A stretch of DNA of 64,000 nt from Agathobacter sp. (GCA_022769125.1 JALEKN010000035.1:1-64000); one strand, 5' to 3'. Positions 27,030 to 36,462 are shown, numbered from the stretch's first letter. Notes: generated by a model from the sequence alone, not told the origin. A program made the numbers and translations.

Positions 27030-27069
27030 AATGTCCGCTCCGTGTTTAGCACGGGGCGGACATTTTTTT
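27030..27069 (+). terminator. Terminator shared by the LCP and convergent XRE genes
   Basis: AATGTCCGCTCCGTG pairs with CACGGGGCGGACATT (one G-T) around a 5-base loop, then T7. The upstream A-run also allows use from the other strand. Confidence 0.9.
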
Positions 27070-27086
27070 GAAAGTATAGATGGAAG

Positions 27087-27440
27087 TCAGACGTTATCCT
27101 TTTCGAGTCCAAGAATCCGGCATACAGCAACCTGTAAATCCGGGTGATTGCGGAACTCTTCAACAAGACGTTTTTCGAATGGGGTAATAACAAAGTTTTT
27201 GTTATCTACGGTTGGAATAAACGCGGAATTAATGTTGTTGATCTGGTAAATGTCGCACAATGCAAGGAGCTTCTGGGCGGGTGGGAGACATTGGCTGCTT
27301 TCCCAGCCGTAGATTGTCTTCGCGGCAACATGCATATCGTAGCGCTCCTCAAGCAAAACAGCTACCTGTGGGACAGATAATCCGATATGCTTGCGGTATT
27401 TTTTCAGTGTATCTCCAATTAATTCACTTTTCTTGTCCAT
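27087..27440 (-). CDS. XRE-family helix-turn-helix regulator
   Basis: A 117-residue protein. Residues 8-65 form a Cro/C1-type DNA-binding domain: LKKYRKHIGLSVPQVAVLLEE, then KTIYGWESSQCLPP. The C-terminal part (ITPFEKRLVEEFRNHPDLQVAVCRILGL) is a short helical segment common to this family in Clostridia and may dimerise. It converges on the LCP gene. No target can be named. Confidence 0.8.
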   Translation of the reverse strand: MDKKSELIGDTLKKYRKHIGLSVPQVAVLLEERYDMHVAAKTIYGWESSQCLPPAQKLLALCDIYQINNINSAFIPTVDNKNFVITPFEKRLVEEFRNHPDLQVAVCRILGLEKDNV

Positions 27441-27657
27441 ATGTGTACCTCTTTGGTATATATTAGTCCTTATTATATGAAAAATGTTAAATCGTATGTG
27501 CAGAATTCACAAGGCATTCTGAATATACGGGACAAAAATGAGAGTTTATTCTTATAATACGAGAATATAAAAGAAAAAACGGATGAATATCGGAGCGGCT
27601 GTAGAGAGAACCAAAACAACGATAGCTTTGACACGTGTGAAAGAAAGGCGTATTTTT

Positions 27658-27686
27658 TTGCATATCCACATTATTAGTGGTATAAT
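27658..27686 (+). promoter_or_regulatory. Promoter of the udk operon
   Basis: TTGCAT (27658-27663), 17 bases, TATAAT (27681-27686) with an upstream TGG, i.e. an extended -10. It lies inside a longer reading frame (from 27583) and supports the start at 27730. Confidence 0.75.
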
Positions 27687-27729
27687 GTGCCCGAAGACAA
27701 AAGCAAGCAACGGAAAAGAGGAAATTTTC

Positions 27730-28347
27730 ATGGAATGTACCATTATCGGAGTGGCCGGCGGAACCGGCTCTGGAAAATCTACATTTACCAACCGGCTGAA
27801 GGAAGAATTCAAAGATGCAATTTCAGTCATCTATTATGACAATTACTATAAAGCCCAGGATGATCTTCCGTTTGAAGAACGCAAAAAGGTCAATTATGAT
27901 GCGCCGGAATCGCTTGAGACGGAGCTTATGATTGAGCAGATCAAAGAGCTTAAAAGCGGAAAGGCTGTGGATTGCCCGGTTTATGATTATACGGTACACA
28001 ACCGTTCAAACAAGACGGTGCGGATTGAACCGAGGCGCGTGCTGATCATCGAGGGGATCCTTGCACTTGCAAGTGAGGAACTGCGTGATCTGATTGACAT
28101 TAAGGTGTTCGTGGAGGCAGATGCGGATGAGAGAATCTTAAGAAGAGTTGTCCGTGATGTCAAGGAGCGTGGGCGCGATGTTGAGGATATTGCGAAGCAG
28201 TATCTGACAACGGTTAAACCGATGCATTATCTGTATGTGGAACCAACAAAATATCTGGCTGACATTGTGATCAACAGTGGAATGAATGATGTCGCATTCG
28301 AACTTATGAAAGGAAAAATCAAAGAGATTTTAGTTTCCAATCCATAG
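27730..28347 (+). CDS. udk: Uridine kinase
   Basis: A 205-residue P-loop kinase with GGTGSGKST at 10-18, the YYDNYYKAQDDLPFEER segment and DYTVHNRSNKTV, matching bacterial Udk over its usual length. It phosphorylates uridine and cytidine with GTP or ATP in pyrimidine salvage. AGAGGA lies 7 bases before the ATG. The gene heads a same-strand series with phosphohexomutase, a UDP-sugar pyrophosphorylase and glmS, all linked to UDP-sugar supply. Confidence 0.94.
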   Translation: MECTIIGVAGGTGSGKSTFTNRLKEEFKDAISVIYYDNYYKAQDDLPFEERKKVNYDAPESLETELMIEQIKELKSGKAVDCPVYDYTVHNRSNKTVRIEPRRVLIIEGILALASEELRDLIDIKVFVEADADERILRRVVRDVKERGRDVEDIAKQYLTTVKPMHYLYVEPTKYLADIVINSGMNDVAFELMKGKIKEILVSNP

Positions 28348-28395
28348 GGAGTGTGTTAGAATACTGCATATATTAGATTGACAGGAGGAAAAATC

Positions 28396-30120
28396 ATGGA
28401 TTTTTATAGCGAATATAAAAAATGGTGCACAGATCCATACTTTGATGAGCAGACAAAGAAAGAACTTTTGGCGATTAAGGACGATGAGAAGGAAATCGAG
28501 GATCGTTTTTACCGTACCCTCGAATTTGGTACGGCAGGTCTGCGTGGCGTGATCGGTGCAGGAACCAACCGTATGAACATATATACTGTCCGTCAGGCAA
28601 CACAGGGACTGGCAAATTACATTCTTGCACAGGGAACCAAGGAGCGCGGAGTTGCGATTGCGCACGACTCACGCCTGATGCATGACGAATTTACCGATGC
28701 AGCAGCTCTTTGTCTGGCTGCAAACGGAATCAAAGCATATGTATTTCCTCAGCTTGCCCCGGTACCGGAGCTGTCTTATGCTGTACGCTCCCTGCATACC
28801 ATCGCAGGAATCGTGATCACTGCGAGCCACAATCCAAGAGAGTACAACGGATACAAGGTATATTGGGAGGATGGAGCACAGGTTACACCACCGCATGATA
28901 CCAATATCATGGCAGAGGTTGCCCAGGTGACTTCTTTTGACCAGGTAAAGACAATGGATAAGGACGCTGCGATTGCCGCAGGATTATATAATGTCATCCC
29001 GGATGAGATTGAGGAGGGATATTTCGCAGAACTGCGTAAGCTTTCCATCCATCCGGAGATCATCAAGGAGATGGCAAAGGAGATCAAGATCGTCTATACG
29101 CCGCTTCACGGAACAGGACTGCGCCCGGTTAAGAGAGTACTTAGCGATCTTGGATTTGAACATGTCTATATTGAGCCGCAGCAGGCAATTGCAGATGGCA
29201 ATTTCCCAACTGCACCATATCCAAACCCGGAGAATCCGGATGCATGGAAACTCGCCCTTGCTCTTGCAAAGGAAAAGGATGCGGACATTGTGCTTGCAAC
29301 AGACCCGGATGCAGACCGTCTCGGCGTTTACTGCAAGGATACGGCAACCGGGGAGTATGTTACCTTTACCGGCAACATGTCAGCAATGCTGATCGCAGAG
29401 TATATCTTAAGTGAGAAGACTAAGAATCATACGATGCCGGAAAAGCCGGCAATGGTTGAATCTATTGTATCAACCGATCTTGCAAAGGCAATCGCTAAGG
29501 CATACAATGTAGAACTTATTGAGGTGCTTACCGGATTTAAGTATATTGGAGAGAAGATGCTTGAGTTCGAGAAGACCGGATGCAACAATTATGTATTTGG
29601 AATGGAAGAAAGCTATGGATGCCTTCCGGGAACATATGCAAGAGACAAGGATGCTCCGGCAGCTGTGACCATGCTCTGTGAGGTAGCTGCATATTACAAG
29701 GCACAGGGAAAGACTCTGTGGGACGCAATGATCGACATTTATGAGAAGTATGGTTATTATCGTGAGGGTATTGCCACCATGACCTTAAAGGGAATCGACG
29801 GCGCAGCCCAGATCAAGGAGATCATGAGCCGGGCCAGAGGAACTGTTCCGAAGAAGGTTGGCGCATTTGATGTTATTGCTGTCCGTGATTACAAGGCGGA
29901 TACGAGAACAGATGTCAAGACAGGAGCAGTTACAGCAACCGGACTTCCGGAGTCAGATGTGCTCTATTATGAACTGAGTGACAATGCATGGTGCTGTGTC
30001 CGCCCATCCGGAACAGAGCCGAAGATCAAGTTCTACTGTGGCGTTAAGGGAACTTCTTTGGAAGAGGCAGATGCACAGCTTGAGGCGCTTAAGAAAGAAG
30101 TTCTTGCTATTTTTGAATAA
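28396..30120 (+). CDS. Phosphoglucomutase/phosphomannomutase (alpha-D-phosphohexomutase)
   Basis: A 574-residue enzyme of the PgcA-like size class. The phosphoserine loop is TASHNP with S144, the metal loop is DPDADRLG, the sugar-binding loop is GMEESYG and the phosphate-binding loop is RPSGTEPKIK near the C-terminus. It interconverts hexose 6- and 1-phosphates, so it can supply Glc-1-P for RfbA and UDP-glucose, and possibly Man-1-P for ManC, as no separate ManB is present here. AGGAGG precedes the ATG at 28396; a TTG at 28378 is in frame but lacks a site. Confidence 0.93.
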   Translation: MDFYSEYKKWCTDPYFDEQTKKELLAIKDDEKEIEDRFYRTLEFGTAGLRGVIGAGTNRMNIYTVRQATQGLANYILAQGTKERGVAIAHDSRLMHDEFTDAAALCLAANGIKAYVFPQLAPVPELSYAVRSLHTIAGIVITASHNPREYNGYKVYWEDGAQVTPPHDTNIMAEVAQVTSFDQVKTMDKDAAIAAGLYNVIPDEIEEGYFAELRKLSIHPEIIKEMAKEIKIVYTPLHGTGLRPVKRVLSDLGFEHVYIEPQQAIADGNFPTAPYPNPENPDAWKLALALAKEKDADIVLATDPDADRLGVYCKDTATGEYVTFTGNMSAMLIAEYILSEKTKNHTMPEKPAMVESIVSTDLAKAIAKAYNVELIEVLTGFKYIGEKMLEFEKTGCNNYVFGMEESYGCLPGTYARDKDAPAAVTMLCEVAAYYKAQGKTLWDAMIDIYEKYGYYREGIATMTLKGIDGAAQIKEIMSRARGTVPKKVGAFDVIAVRDYKADTRTDVKTGAVTATGLPESDVLYYELSDNAWCCVRPSGTEPKIKFYCGVKGTSLEEADAQLEALKKEVLAIFE

Positions 30121-30142
30121 GCAAAGGTAAGTGAAATAGTCT

Positions 30143-30343
30143 ATGATGAAGATTTTTATATGTCCGGACTGCGGGTGGATCCGGGTGGTCTCCCGCAGAA
30201 AGGATGTAGATTGCCACAAATGTGGGCGGCCGGACATGCGGCTGACGAGCCTCGAATGGGACAAATATGCTGATATGTCTGAAAAGGAGCGTCAGGATTA
30301 TGCGACCGGCTGGCTTTATATACACAACAGACAAAAAAATTAA
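30143..30343 (+). CDS. Small zinc-ribbon protein
   Basis: A 66-residue protein with two CxxC knuckles (CPDCGWIR and CHKCGRPD), an acidic middle and an amphipathic end (KERQDYATGWLYIHN). It probably binds one zinc ion. It fits exactly between the phosphohexomutase (22 bases) and the UDP-sugar pyrophosphorylase (15 bases) in the same direction, which supports translation despite a weak ribosome site (AGGTAAG). No function is known to me. Confidence 0.7.
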   Translation: MMKIFICPDCGWIRVVSRRKDVDCHKCGRPDMRLTSLEWDKYADMSEKERQDYATGWLYIHNRQKN

Positions 30344-30358
30344 CAGGGAGATTGCACA

Positions 30359-31567
30359 ATGAGAGCATCCGTCGAGCAGAATATCACTGCAACGAAACAG
30401 AAATATTTATCTGCTTTAGTGGGAAAAGACATTCCGGCTAAGCTGGAACAGCAGCTGGATGAAATGGATTGGAGTTATCTGAAACTGATTCACCAGAAAG
30501 AACAAAAGAGAGGAACTTTTGCACCGCTTGGAGCAATGGAGATCCCGGAGATCGAAGAAAAAAAGACCGGATTTACAAAGGTGGGAATGGATGCGATCAG
30601 GAACACAAAGGTAGGAGCCGTTCTTCTTGCCGGGGGTCAGGGAACCCGCCTTGGGTTTGACAAGGCGAAGGGTATGTTTAATATCGGAGTGACGAAGGAA
30701 CTGTATATATTTGAACAGCTGATCGCCAATCTGAAAAAGGTTACCACCGCCGCAAATGCATGGGTGCCGCTGTATATTATGACCAGTGACAAGAACGATG
30801 CACAGACGCGTGAATTCTTTGCAGAACATGACTATTTCGGGTATGATCTGGAGTATATCCGTTTCTTTGTGCAGGAGATGGTTCCGGCAGTTGATTTTGA
30901 CGGCAATGTCCTGATGGAATCTGAGGATTCCCTTGCAATGTCTCCGAATGGAAATGGCGGCTGGTTTAAGTCACTTGTGAAGGCCGGTCTTGATAAGGAC
31001 ATAAAAGCCAAGGGTATTGAGTGGCTGAATGTGTTTGCCGTGGATAATGTGCTGCAGCAGATTGCAGACCCGGTATTCATCGGTGCAACGATTGCATCCG
31101 GGTGTGTGAGCGGAGCAAAGGTTGTGCGAAAGACGAACCCGTATGAGCGTGTCGGGGCATTGTGCCTGGAGGATGGCAAGCCATCTATTGTCGAATACTA
31201 TGAGCTGACACCGGAGATGGCAGAGGCTGTCAATGAGAATGGCTCACTTCTGTATGGATTTGGAGTTATTCTAAATTATCTGTTCCGCCTTGATAAGCTG
31301 CTGGAGATTGAGAGCAAACAGCTCCCGCTTCACATCGTAGAGAAAAAGGTACCGTATCTGGATGAGAACGGGGTACTTCAGAAACCGGAGACCCCGAATG
31401 CATACAAGTTTGAGACGCTGATACTAGATATGATCTATATGATGGATAACTGTCTGTCATTTGAGGTTGTAAGAGAAAAGGAATTTGCACCGGTCAAGAA
31501 TGCAACCGGTGTGGATTCGGTGGAATCAGCGCGTGAATTGTTACAGAAGAACCATATTGTGATTTAG
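30359..31567 (+). CDS. UDP-N-acetylglucosamine/UDP-sugar pyrophosphorylase (UDPGP type I family)
   Basis: A 402-residue eukaryotic-type UDPGP family enzyme. The nucleotide-binding loop is VLLAGGQGTRLGFDKAKGMFNIG, followed by PLYIMTSDKND, SPNGNGGWFKSL and NVFAVDNVLQQIADPVF. The family uses UTP with GlcNAc-1-P, GalNAc-1-P or Glc-1-P; substrate preference cannot be read with certainty. The next gene, glmS, begins the amino-sugar pathway 19 bases later, which favours an N-acetylhexosamine role. Confidence 0.88.
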   Translation: MRASVEQNITATKQKYLSALVGKDIPAKLEQQLDEMDWSYLKLIHQKEQKRGTFAPLGAMEIPEIEEKKTGFTKVGMDAIRNTKVGAVLLAGGQGTRLGFDKAKGMFNIGVTKELYIFEQLIANLKKVTTAANAWVPLYIMTSDKNDAQTREFFAEHDYFGYDLEYIRFFVQEMVPAVDFDGNVLMESEDSLAMSPNGNGGWFKSLVKAGLDKDIKAKGIEWLNVFAVDNVLQQIADPVFIGATIASGCVSGAKVVRKTNPYERVGALCLEDGKPSIVEYYELTPEMAEAVNENGSLLYGFGVILNYLFRLDKLLEIESKQLPLHIVEKKVPYLDENGVLQKPETPNAYKFETLILDMIYMMDNCLSFEVVREKEFAPVKNATGVDSVESARELLQKNHIVI

Positions 31568-31586
31568 AGAGGAAGGACGCAAGAAT

Positions 31587-33422
31587 ATGTGCGGAATCGT
31601 TGGATATGTAGGAAGAAAACAGGCAGCCCCGATCCTGCTTGACGGATTGTCAAAGCTGGAGTACAGAGGTTATGATTCAGCGGGAATGGCTGTTTTCGAT
31701 GGAAAAAAGATTAATATCAAGAAAGCAACCGGGCGTCTGAAGGTCTTAAGTGAACTGACGCATGACGGTGAGACGATGCCGGGAACAATTGGTATCGGAC
31801 ATACAAGATGGGCGACACATGGCGAACCGTCCGATGTGAATGCACATCCGCATTTTAACAAGGATCAGACAATCGCTGTTGTTCACAACGGTATCATTGA
31901 AAACTATCTCAAGCTAAAGAATATTCTCCTGGAAAAGGGATATGAGTTCTGTTCAGAGACGGATACGGAAGTAGTGGCTCAGCTGCTTGATTACTATTAT
32001 AATAAGTACGATAAGGATCCGCTGACCGCTGTGACCAAGGTCATTCACCGCGTGGAGGGTTCCTATGCACTCGGTATCATTTTTGCGGATGACCCGGATT
32101 GCGTATATTCAGTCCGCAAGGACAGCCCGCTTATCGTAGGGCAGTCTGCGGAGGGAAATCTCATTGCATCCGATGTGCCGTCAGTACTGAAATATACCAG
32201 AGATGTATATTTTATTGATAATGAAGAAATTGCGCGTCTTTCTGAAGATAAGATTGAATTCTTTAATGTGGACGGGGAACCGATCACAAAGGAATCCAAG
32301 CATATCGATTGGGACATCAACGCTGCGGAGAAGAACGGCTATGAGCATTTTATGCTCAAGGAAATCTATGAGCAGCCGAAGGTTGTACGGGATACCATCA
32401 GTCCGAGAGTCCGCGATGGCAAGATTGAGATCGAAGAGCTTGGAATGACAGACGAAGAAATCCGTGCAATCAAGAGACTCTATATTGTTGCATGTGGCTC
32501 TGCATACCACACAGGTGTTACCAATAAATACGTGTTTGAGGGACTTGCAAGAATCCCGGTTGAAGTGGATGTGGCATCTGAGTTCCGCTACCGCAATCCG
32601 ATTCTGGAGAAGGATTCTTTGGTGATCATCATCAGCCAGTCAGGTGAGACCGCTGATTCCCTTGCTGCACTCCGCCTTGCGAAGGAACGTGGCTGCACAA
32701 CCCTTGGTATCGTAAACGTAGTAGGAAGCTCTATTGCGCGTGAAGCAGATAAAGTCATGTATACATGGGCGGGACCGGAGATTTCGGTTGCAACGACCAA
32801 AGCATACAGCTGTCAGCTTGTCGCTCTGTATCTGCTTGCACTCAAGTTCGCACATGCAAACGGACGGATCAATGATGAGGAACTGAAGTCATACCTGTTA
32901 GATTTAGAAAAATTACCAAACCAGATCGAGTCGCTGCTTGGCAATAAGGAGCGCATCCAGAAGTTTGCCAACCGCTATGTCGCTGCAAAGGATGTATTCT
33001 TTATTGGCCGGGGAATTGACTATGCGATTTCCCTTGAGGGTTCTCTTAAGTTAAAGGAAATCTCATATATCCATTCTGAGGCATACGCGGCAGGTGAATT
33101 AAAACACGGAACAATTTCCCTGATCGAGGAGGGCACGCTTGTTACCGCTGTTGTGACACAGGAGGAATTATATAAGAAGACCGTCAGCAATATCGTAGAG
33201 GTTAAGTCACGTGGTGCGTTTGTCCTTGCGGTTACCAATGATGACAATATTGATATTGAGAAGAATGTCGATTATGTAATCTATATTCCAAAGACCAACA
33301 AATATTTTACGAACTCCCTTGCAATTATTCCGTTGCAGCTATTCGGATATTATGTGTCCGTGGGAAAGGGTCTTGATGTGGATAAGCCGAGAAATCTGGC
33401 AAAGTCCGTTACCGTTGAGTAG
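31587..33422 (+). CDS. glmS: Glutamine-fructose-6-phosphate aminotransferase (isomerizing)
   Basis: A 611-residue enzyme of standard length. The N-terminal glutaminase starts MCGIVGYVG with the catalytic Cys2, and GHTRWATHGEPS and VVHNGIIENY follow. Two SIS domains bind the sugar phosphate (ISQSGETADS, GRGIDYAISLEGSLKLKE), and the C-terminus ends PRNLAKSVTVE. It makes glucosamine-6-phosphate for peptidoglycan and UDP-GlcNAc. AGAGGAAGG precedes the start. There is no room for a glmS ribozyme before it; the gap is 19 bases. Confidence 0.97.
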   Translation: MCGIVGYVGRKQAAPILLDGLSKLEYRGYDSAGMAVFDGKKINIKKATGRLKVLSELTHDGETMPGTIGIGHTRWATHGEPSDVNAHPHFNKDQTIAVVHNGIIENYLKLKNILLEKGYEFCSETDTEVVAQLLDYYYNKYDKDPLTAVTKVIHRVEGSYALGIIFADDPDCVYSVRKDSPLIVGQSAEGNLIASDVPSVLKYTRDVYFIDNEEIARLSEDKIEFFNVDGEPITKESKHIDWDINAAEKNGYEHFMLKEIYEQPKVVRDTISPRVRDGKIEIEELGMTDEEIRAIKRLYIVACGSAYHTGVTNKYVFEGLARIPVEVDVASEFRYRNPILEKDSLVIIISQSGETADSLAALRLAKERGCTTLGIVNVVGSSIAREADKVMYTWAGPEISVATTKAYSCQLVALYLLALKFAHANGRINDEELKSYLLDLEKLPNQIESLLGNKERIQKFANRYVAAKDVFFIGRGIDYAISLEGSLKLKEISYIHSEAYAAGELKHGTISLIEEGTLVTAVVTQEELYKKTVSNIVEVKSRGAFVLAVTNDDNIDIEKNVDYVIYIPKTNKYFTNSLAIIPLQLFGYYVSVGKGLDVDKPRNLAKSVTVE

Positions 33423-33442
33423 AAACATTTTAAATAAAATCT

Positions 33443-33495
33443 ATGCCTTTTTCCGCGCAGTTTATAAATGCATAAGGAAAAGGGCATATTTTTTT
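33443..33495 (+). terminator. Rho-independent terminator after glmS
   Basis: ATGCCTTTTTCC (33443-33454) pairs with GGAAAAGGGCAT (33476-33487) with one wobble, followed by ATTTTTTT. Confidence 0.85.
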
Positions 33496-33570
33496 AAAGA
33501 AATAAACACAATTTGAACACAAAATAAAGGTAGACTGCATAATAGAAAGAAAGGAAAGGGGCAATCAAAA

Positions 33571-35358
33571 ATGGATAACAACAATGAATTTGAATACAAT
33601 CAGGGAGCACAGAACAACACACAGGCTTCCGATACATCATCCGCAGTAAGCGGTGCAAATACAGCTTCTCCGTACACAAGCCCATACATCGGTACAAACG
33701 GACAGACGGGAACACAGAATGGCTATGCAGGCGCAGGCCAGCAGAATGCATATGGTCAGCAGAACAATTATCAGCAGAACGCTTCATATGCCCAGACGAA
33801 TGGCTATAGCCAGCAGACGTCTTACAATCAGGCAGGCGGCTATGCTTATAATCAGGCTGGCGGATACCAGAATGCATATGGTCAGCCAAACGGCTACAAT
33901 CAGCAGACGATGGGACAGGCAGCTCCAAAGATGAAAAAGCAGAAAGTTAAGAAGGCGAAAAAGCCGGACAGCTTTGGCGCAAAGCTTGGCAGATGCGCAG
34001 CAATTGCCCTTGTCTTCGGACTTGTTGGTGGAGGCGTTTTCACCGGCGTAAGCTATGCAGGCGTGAAGGCTCTTGGAATTGGGCAGTCAGTAAGCGCAAG
34101 TGCAGAAGCTTCTAACGGAAATTCAGCCAACGACTCAAAGTCACAGGCAAGCGCTTCGCAGACTTCAGCAAATGTAGATTCAACCGCAACAGGAAATGCA
34201 AAGGATCTGCTGGATGTGTCTGACATCGTAGATGAGGTTATGCCGGGCATTGTGGCAATTACCAATACTTCGACAGTGACATATCAGAGCTTTTTCGGTG
34301 GATATCAGCAGTATGAGTCCGAGAGCAGAGGCTCCGGTATTGTGATCAGTCAGGACTCCGATTATCTGTATATTGCAACCAATAACCATGTGGTATCAGG
34401 AGCTGAGACATTAAGCGTCCAGTTCTCAAATGATGCAACAGTTTCCGGAGAAATCCAGGGAACCTACGCGGCAAAGGATCTTGCAGTTGTAAAAGTTGCT
34501 TTGAAGGATATTGATTCTGATACATTGGCAACCATCCGCCAGATCACAATCGGGGATTCCGATTCACTTAAGGTTGGTGAAGGAACAATTGCGATCGGTA
34601 ACGCTCTTGGATACGGACAGTCAGTTACTACCGGTATTGTCAGCGCACTCAACCGTACAATTACTGTTCAGGATGAGTCTACCGGAGCAACCACAACCTG
34701 TGACGGACTGATCCAGACAGATGCTGCTATCAATCCTGGTAACAGTGGTGGAGCCCTCTTGAACGCACAAGGTGAGCTGATCGGAATTAACTCTGCAAAG
34801 TATTCTGATACAAGCGTAGAGGGTATCGGTTATGCGATTCCTATCACAGAAGCAATGGATATCATCAATTCACTGATTGCAGGTGAGAACCTCGAGAAGA
34901 CACAGACCGCTTATCTTGGAATTGGTGGTACGGACGTTTCCAGCGATGTGGCATCTGCATATGGAATCCCGCAGGGAGTCTATGTCAAGGCTGTATACGA
35001 GAAAACCGGAGCTGCAGACGCAGGTGTCTGCCAGGGCGATATCATTACAGCTATCGATGGCAAGGATATTACCGGAATGAGCGAACTGCAGAGTGCACTT
35101 GCAAACTATTCCGCAGGCGATACGGTAACACTTACTATCTGGCGTATGAACAATGGTTACCAGTCATTGGAGATTGATGTTACGCTGTCAGAGGCAAGTG
35201 CCCTTCAGAACGTACAGAACGGTGGCAACTCAAATGACAACGGAAACGCAGGCAATAATGGTAACTCAGGTAATAACGGAAATTCCGGAAACGGCAGCTC
35301 CAACGGACAGTCCGGCAACGATGGAGGCAGCAATTTCAGCTTCCCGTTCGGCTGGTAA
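33571..35358 (+). CDS. htrA: HtrA/DegP-like trypsin-fold serine protease with PDZ domain, membrane-anchored
   Basis: A 595-residue protein. Residues 1-120 are a cytoplasmic Gln/Asn/Gly/Tyr-rich tract with repeated NGY, QQN and NQAGGY units, followed by a lysine cluster. One membrane helix lies at about 145-165. The protease domain has the triad H273 (NNHVV), D303 (KDLAVVKV) and S392 (NPGNSGGALLN). A PDZ domain spans about 440-530, and the tail is rich in Asn/Gly/Ser. HtrA enzymes degrade or refold damaged proteins at the outer face of the membrane. The glutamine/tyrosine-rich N-terminus is longer than usual. AAAGGGG lies upstream of the ATG. Confidence 0.92.
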   Translation: MDNNNEFEYNQGAQNNTQASDTSSAVSGANTASPYTSPYIGTNGQTGTQNGYAGAGQQNAYGQQNNYQQNASYAQTNGYSQQTSYNQAGGYAYNQAGGYQNAYGQPNGYNQQTMGQAAPKMKKQKVKKAKKPDSFGAKLGRCAAIALVFGLVGGGVFTGVSYAGVKALGIGQSVSASAEASNGNSANDSKSQASASQTSANVDSTATGNAKDLLDVSDIVDEVMPGIVAITNTSTVTYQSFFGGYQQYESESRGSGIVISQDSDYLYIATNNHVVSGAETLSVQFSNDATVSGEIQGTYAAKDLAVVKVALKDIDSDTLATIRQITIGDSDSLKVGEGTIAIGNALGYGQSVTTGIVSALNRTITVQDESTGATTTCDGLIQTDAAINPGNSGGALLNAQGELIGINSAKYSDTSVEGIGYAIPITEAMDIINSLIAGENLEKTQTAYLGIGGTDVSSDVASAYGIPQGVYVKAVYEKTGAADAGVCQGDIITAIDGKDITGMSELQSALANYSAGDTVTLTIWRMNNGYQSLEIDVTLSEASALQNVQNGGNSNDNGNAGNNGNSGNNGNSGNGSSNGQSGNDGGSNFSFPFGW

Positions 35359-35411
35359 AAGATGGATATGCCGTGACAGTACGACAACATAATATAAATA
35401 TTATAAAGTAA

Positions 35412-35526
35412 AATAGGAAACCTCCTGCCAAAATATTTTAAAATCATTCGGGAAAAAGGTTACAAATTGTAGCGGATTTGCTATAATAAGCAGTAACACT
35501 TGAATGTTTGGCAGGAGGTTTCTATT
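35412..35526 (+). promoter_or_regulatory. Long inverted repeat that pairs with the carbamate kinase ribosome binding site
   Basis: AAACCTCCTGCCAAA (35418-35432) is the exact reverse complement of TTTGGCAGGAGGTTT (35507-35521); with one bulged base the match extends to AATAG/CTATT at the outer ends. The right arm contains the AGGAGG of the next gene. The arms are 74 bases apart, and the promoter at 35459-35487 lies between them, so a message started there lacks the left arm, whereas read-through from htrA would carry both. Confidence 0.75.
35459..35487 (+). promoter_or_regulatory. Promoter of carbamate kinase
   Basis: Extended -10 TGCTATAAT (35479-35487) with a weak -35 GTTACA (35459-35464) at 17 bases. 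Confidence 0.65.
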
Positions 35527-35529
35527 ACT

Positions 35530-36462
35530 ATGAGAAAAAAGAAAATCGTGATAGCTCTCGGACATGAAGCTCTTGGAAGTACACTTCCGCAGCAGCATGC
35601 GGCAGCAAAGCGGACAGCGAAGGCAGTTGCGGATTTTATTCGCGATGATTATCAGGTCGTGATCACACACAGCAATGGCCCGCAGGTTGGAATGATCCAT
35701 ACGGCAATGTCTGAGTTCTGCAGAATTTATCCGGAATATACAGCGACACCGACATCTGTCTGCTCTGCAATGAGTCAGGGCTACATTGGATATGATCTTC
35801 AGAATGCGATCCGCACGGAGCTTTTAAACAGAGGTATTTACAAGACCGTATCGACGGTTCTTACACAGGTTGTGGTTGATCCGTATGATGAGGCTTTTTA
35901 TCATCCGACAAAGGCAATCGGCCGTGTTATGACCAAAGAAGAAGCGGAAGAGGAAGAAAAGAAGGGCAACCATGTGACGGAGGTCGCCGACGGTTATCGC
36001 AGAATCGTTGCGGCACCAAAGCCGATGGATATTGTTGAGATTGATGCAATTCGTGCACTTTCGGATGCAGATCAGGTTGTAATCGCCTGCGGCGGTGGTG
36101 GAATCCCGGTTCTCGCCCAGGGTAACAATCTGCAGGGTGCAAGCGCGGTTATCGAGAAAGACCTTGCGGCTGGAAAGCTTGCAGAGCTTCTGGATGCTGA
36201 CATGCTTGTCATACTGACCAGCGTGGACAAGGTGTGCTTATCCTTCGGCAAGGAAGAGGAGACAAAGCTTGATACGCTTACGGTTTCCGAGGCGAAACAG
36301 TTTCTTGCAGACGGAGAGTTTGAGGCAGGCACGATGGCACCGAAGATCGAAGCCGCAATTGATTTTATCGGAGAGTCTGCAATACGTTCTGTCCTTATCA
36401 CAAAGCTGAACAAGGAGAATGAGGAAATCTCCGGAGGAATGGGAACTCTCATCAAAAAGTAA
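35530..36462 (+). CDS. arcC: Carbamate kinase
   Basis: A 310-residue amino-acid-kinase-fold enzyme of normal ArcC length. It starts KKKIVIALGHEALGSTLPQQ and has ITHSNGPQVGM, CACGGGGIPV-type sequence (VIACGGGGIPVL), EKDLAAGKLAELLDAD and a C-terminal GTLIKK. It transfers phosphate between carbamoyl phosphate and ADP, making ATP in arginine or purine/agmatine fermentation. No arginine deiminase or carbamoyltransferase genes are adjacent, so its carbamoyl-phosphate source is elsewhere. An AGGAGG lies 11 bases from the ATG, rather far, and inside the inverted repeat described at 35412. Confidence 0.93.
   Translation: MRKKKIVIALGHEALGSTLPQQHAAAKRTAKAVADFIRDDYQVVITHSNGPQVGMIHTAMSEFCRIYPEYTATPTSVCSAMSQGYIGYDLQNAIRTELLNRGIYKTVSTVLTQVVVDPYDEAFYHPTKAIGRVMTKEEAEEEEKKGNHVTEVADGYRRIVAAPKPMDIVEIDAIRALSDADQVVIACGGGGIPVLAQGNNLQGASAVIEKDLAAGKLAELLDADMLVILTSVDKVCLSFGKEEETKLDTLTVSEAKQFLADGEFEAGTMAPKIEAAIDFIGESAIRSVLITKLNKENEEISGGMGTLIKK

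Noticed and set aside
31568-31586. Possible glmS ribozyme leader
   Set aside because: Only 19 bases separate glmS from the preceding gene, too short for the ribozyme.
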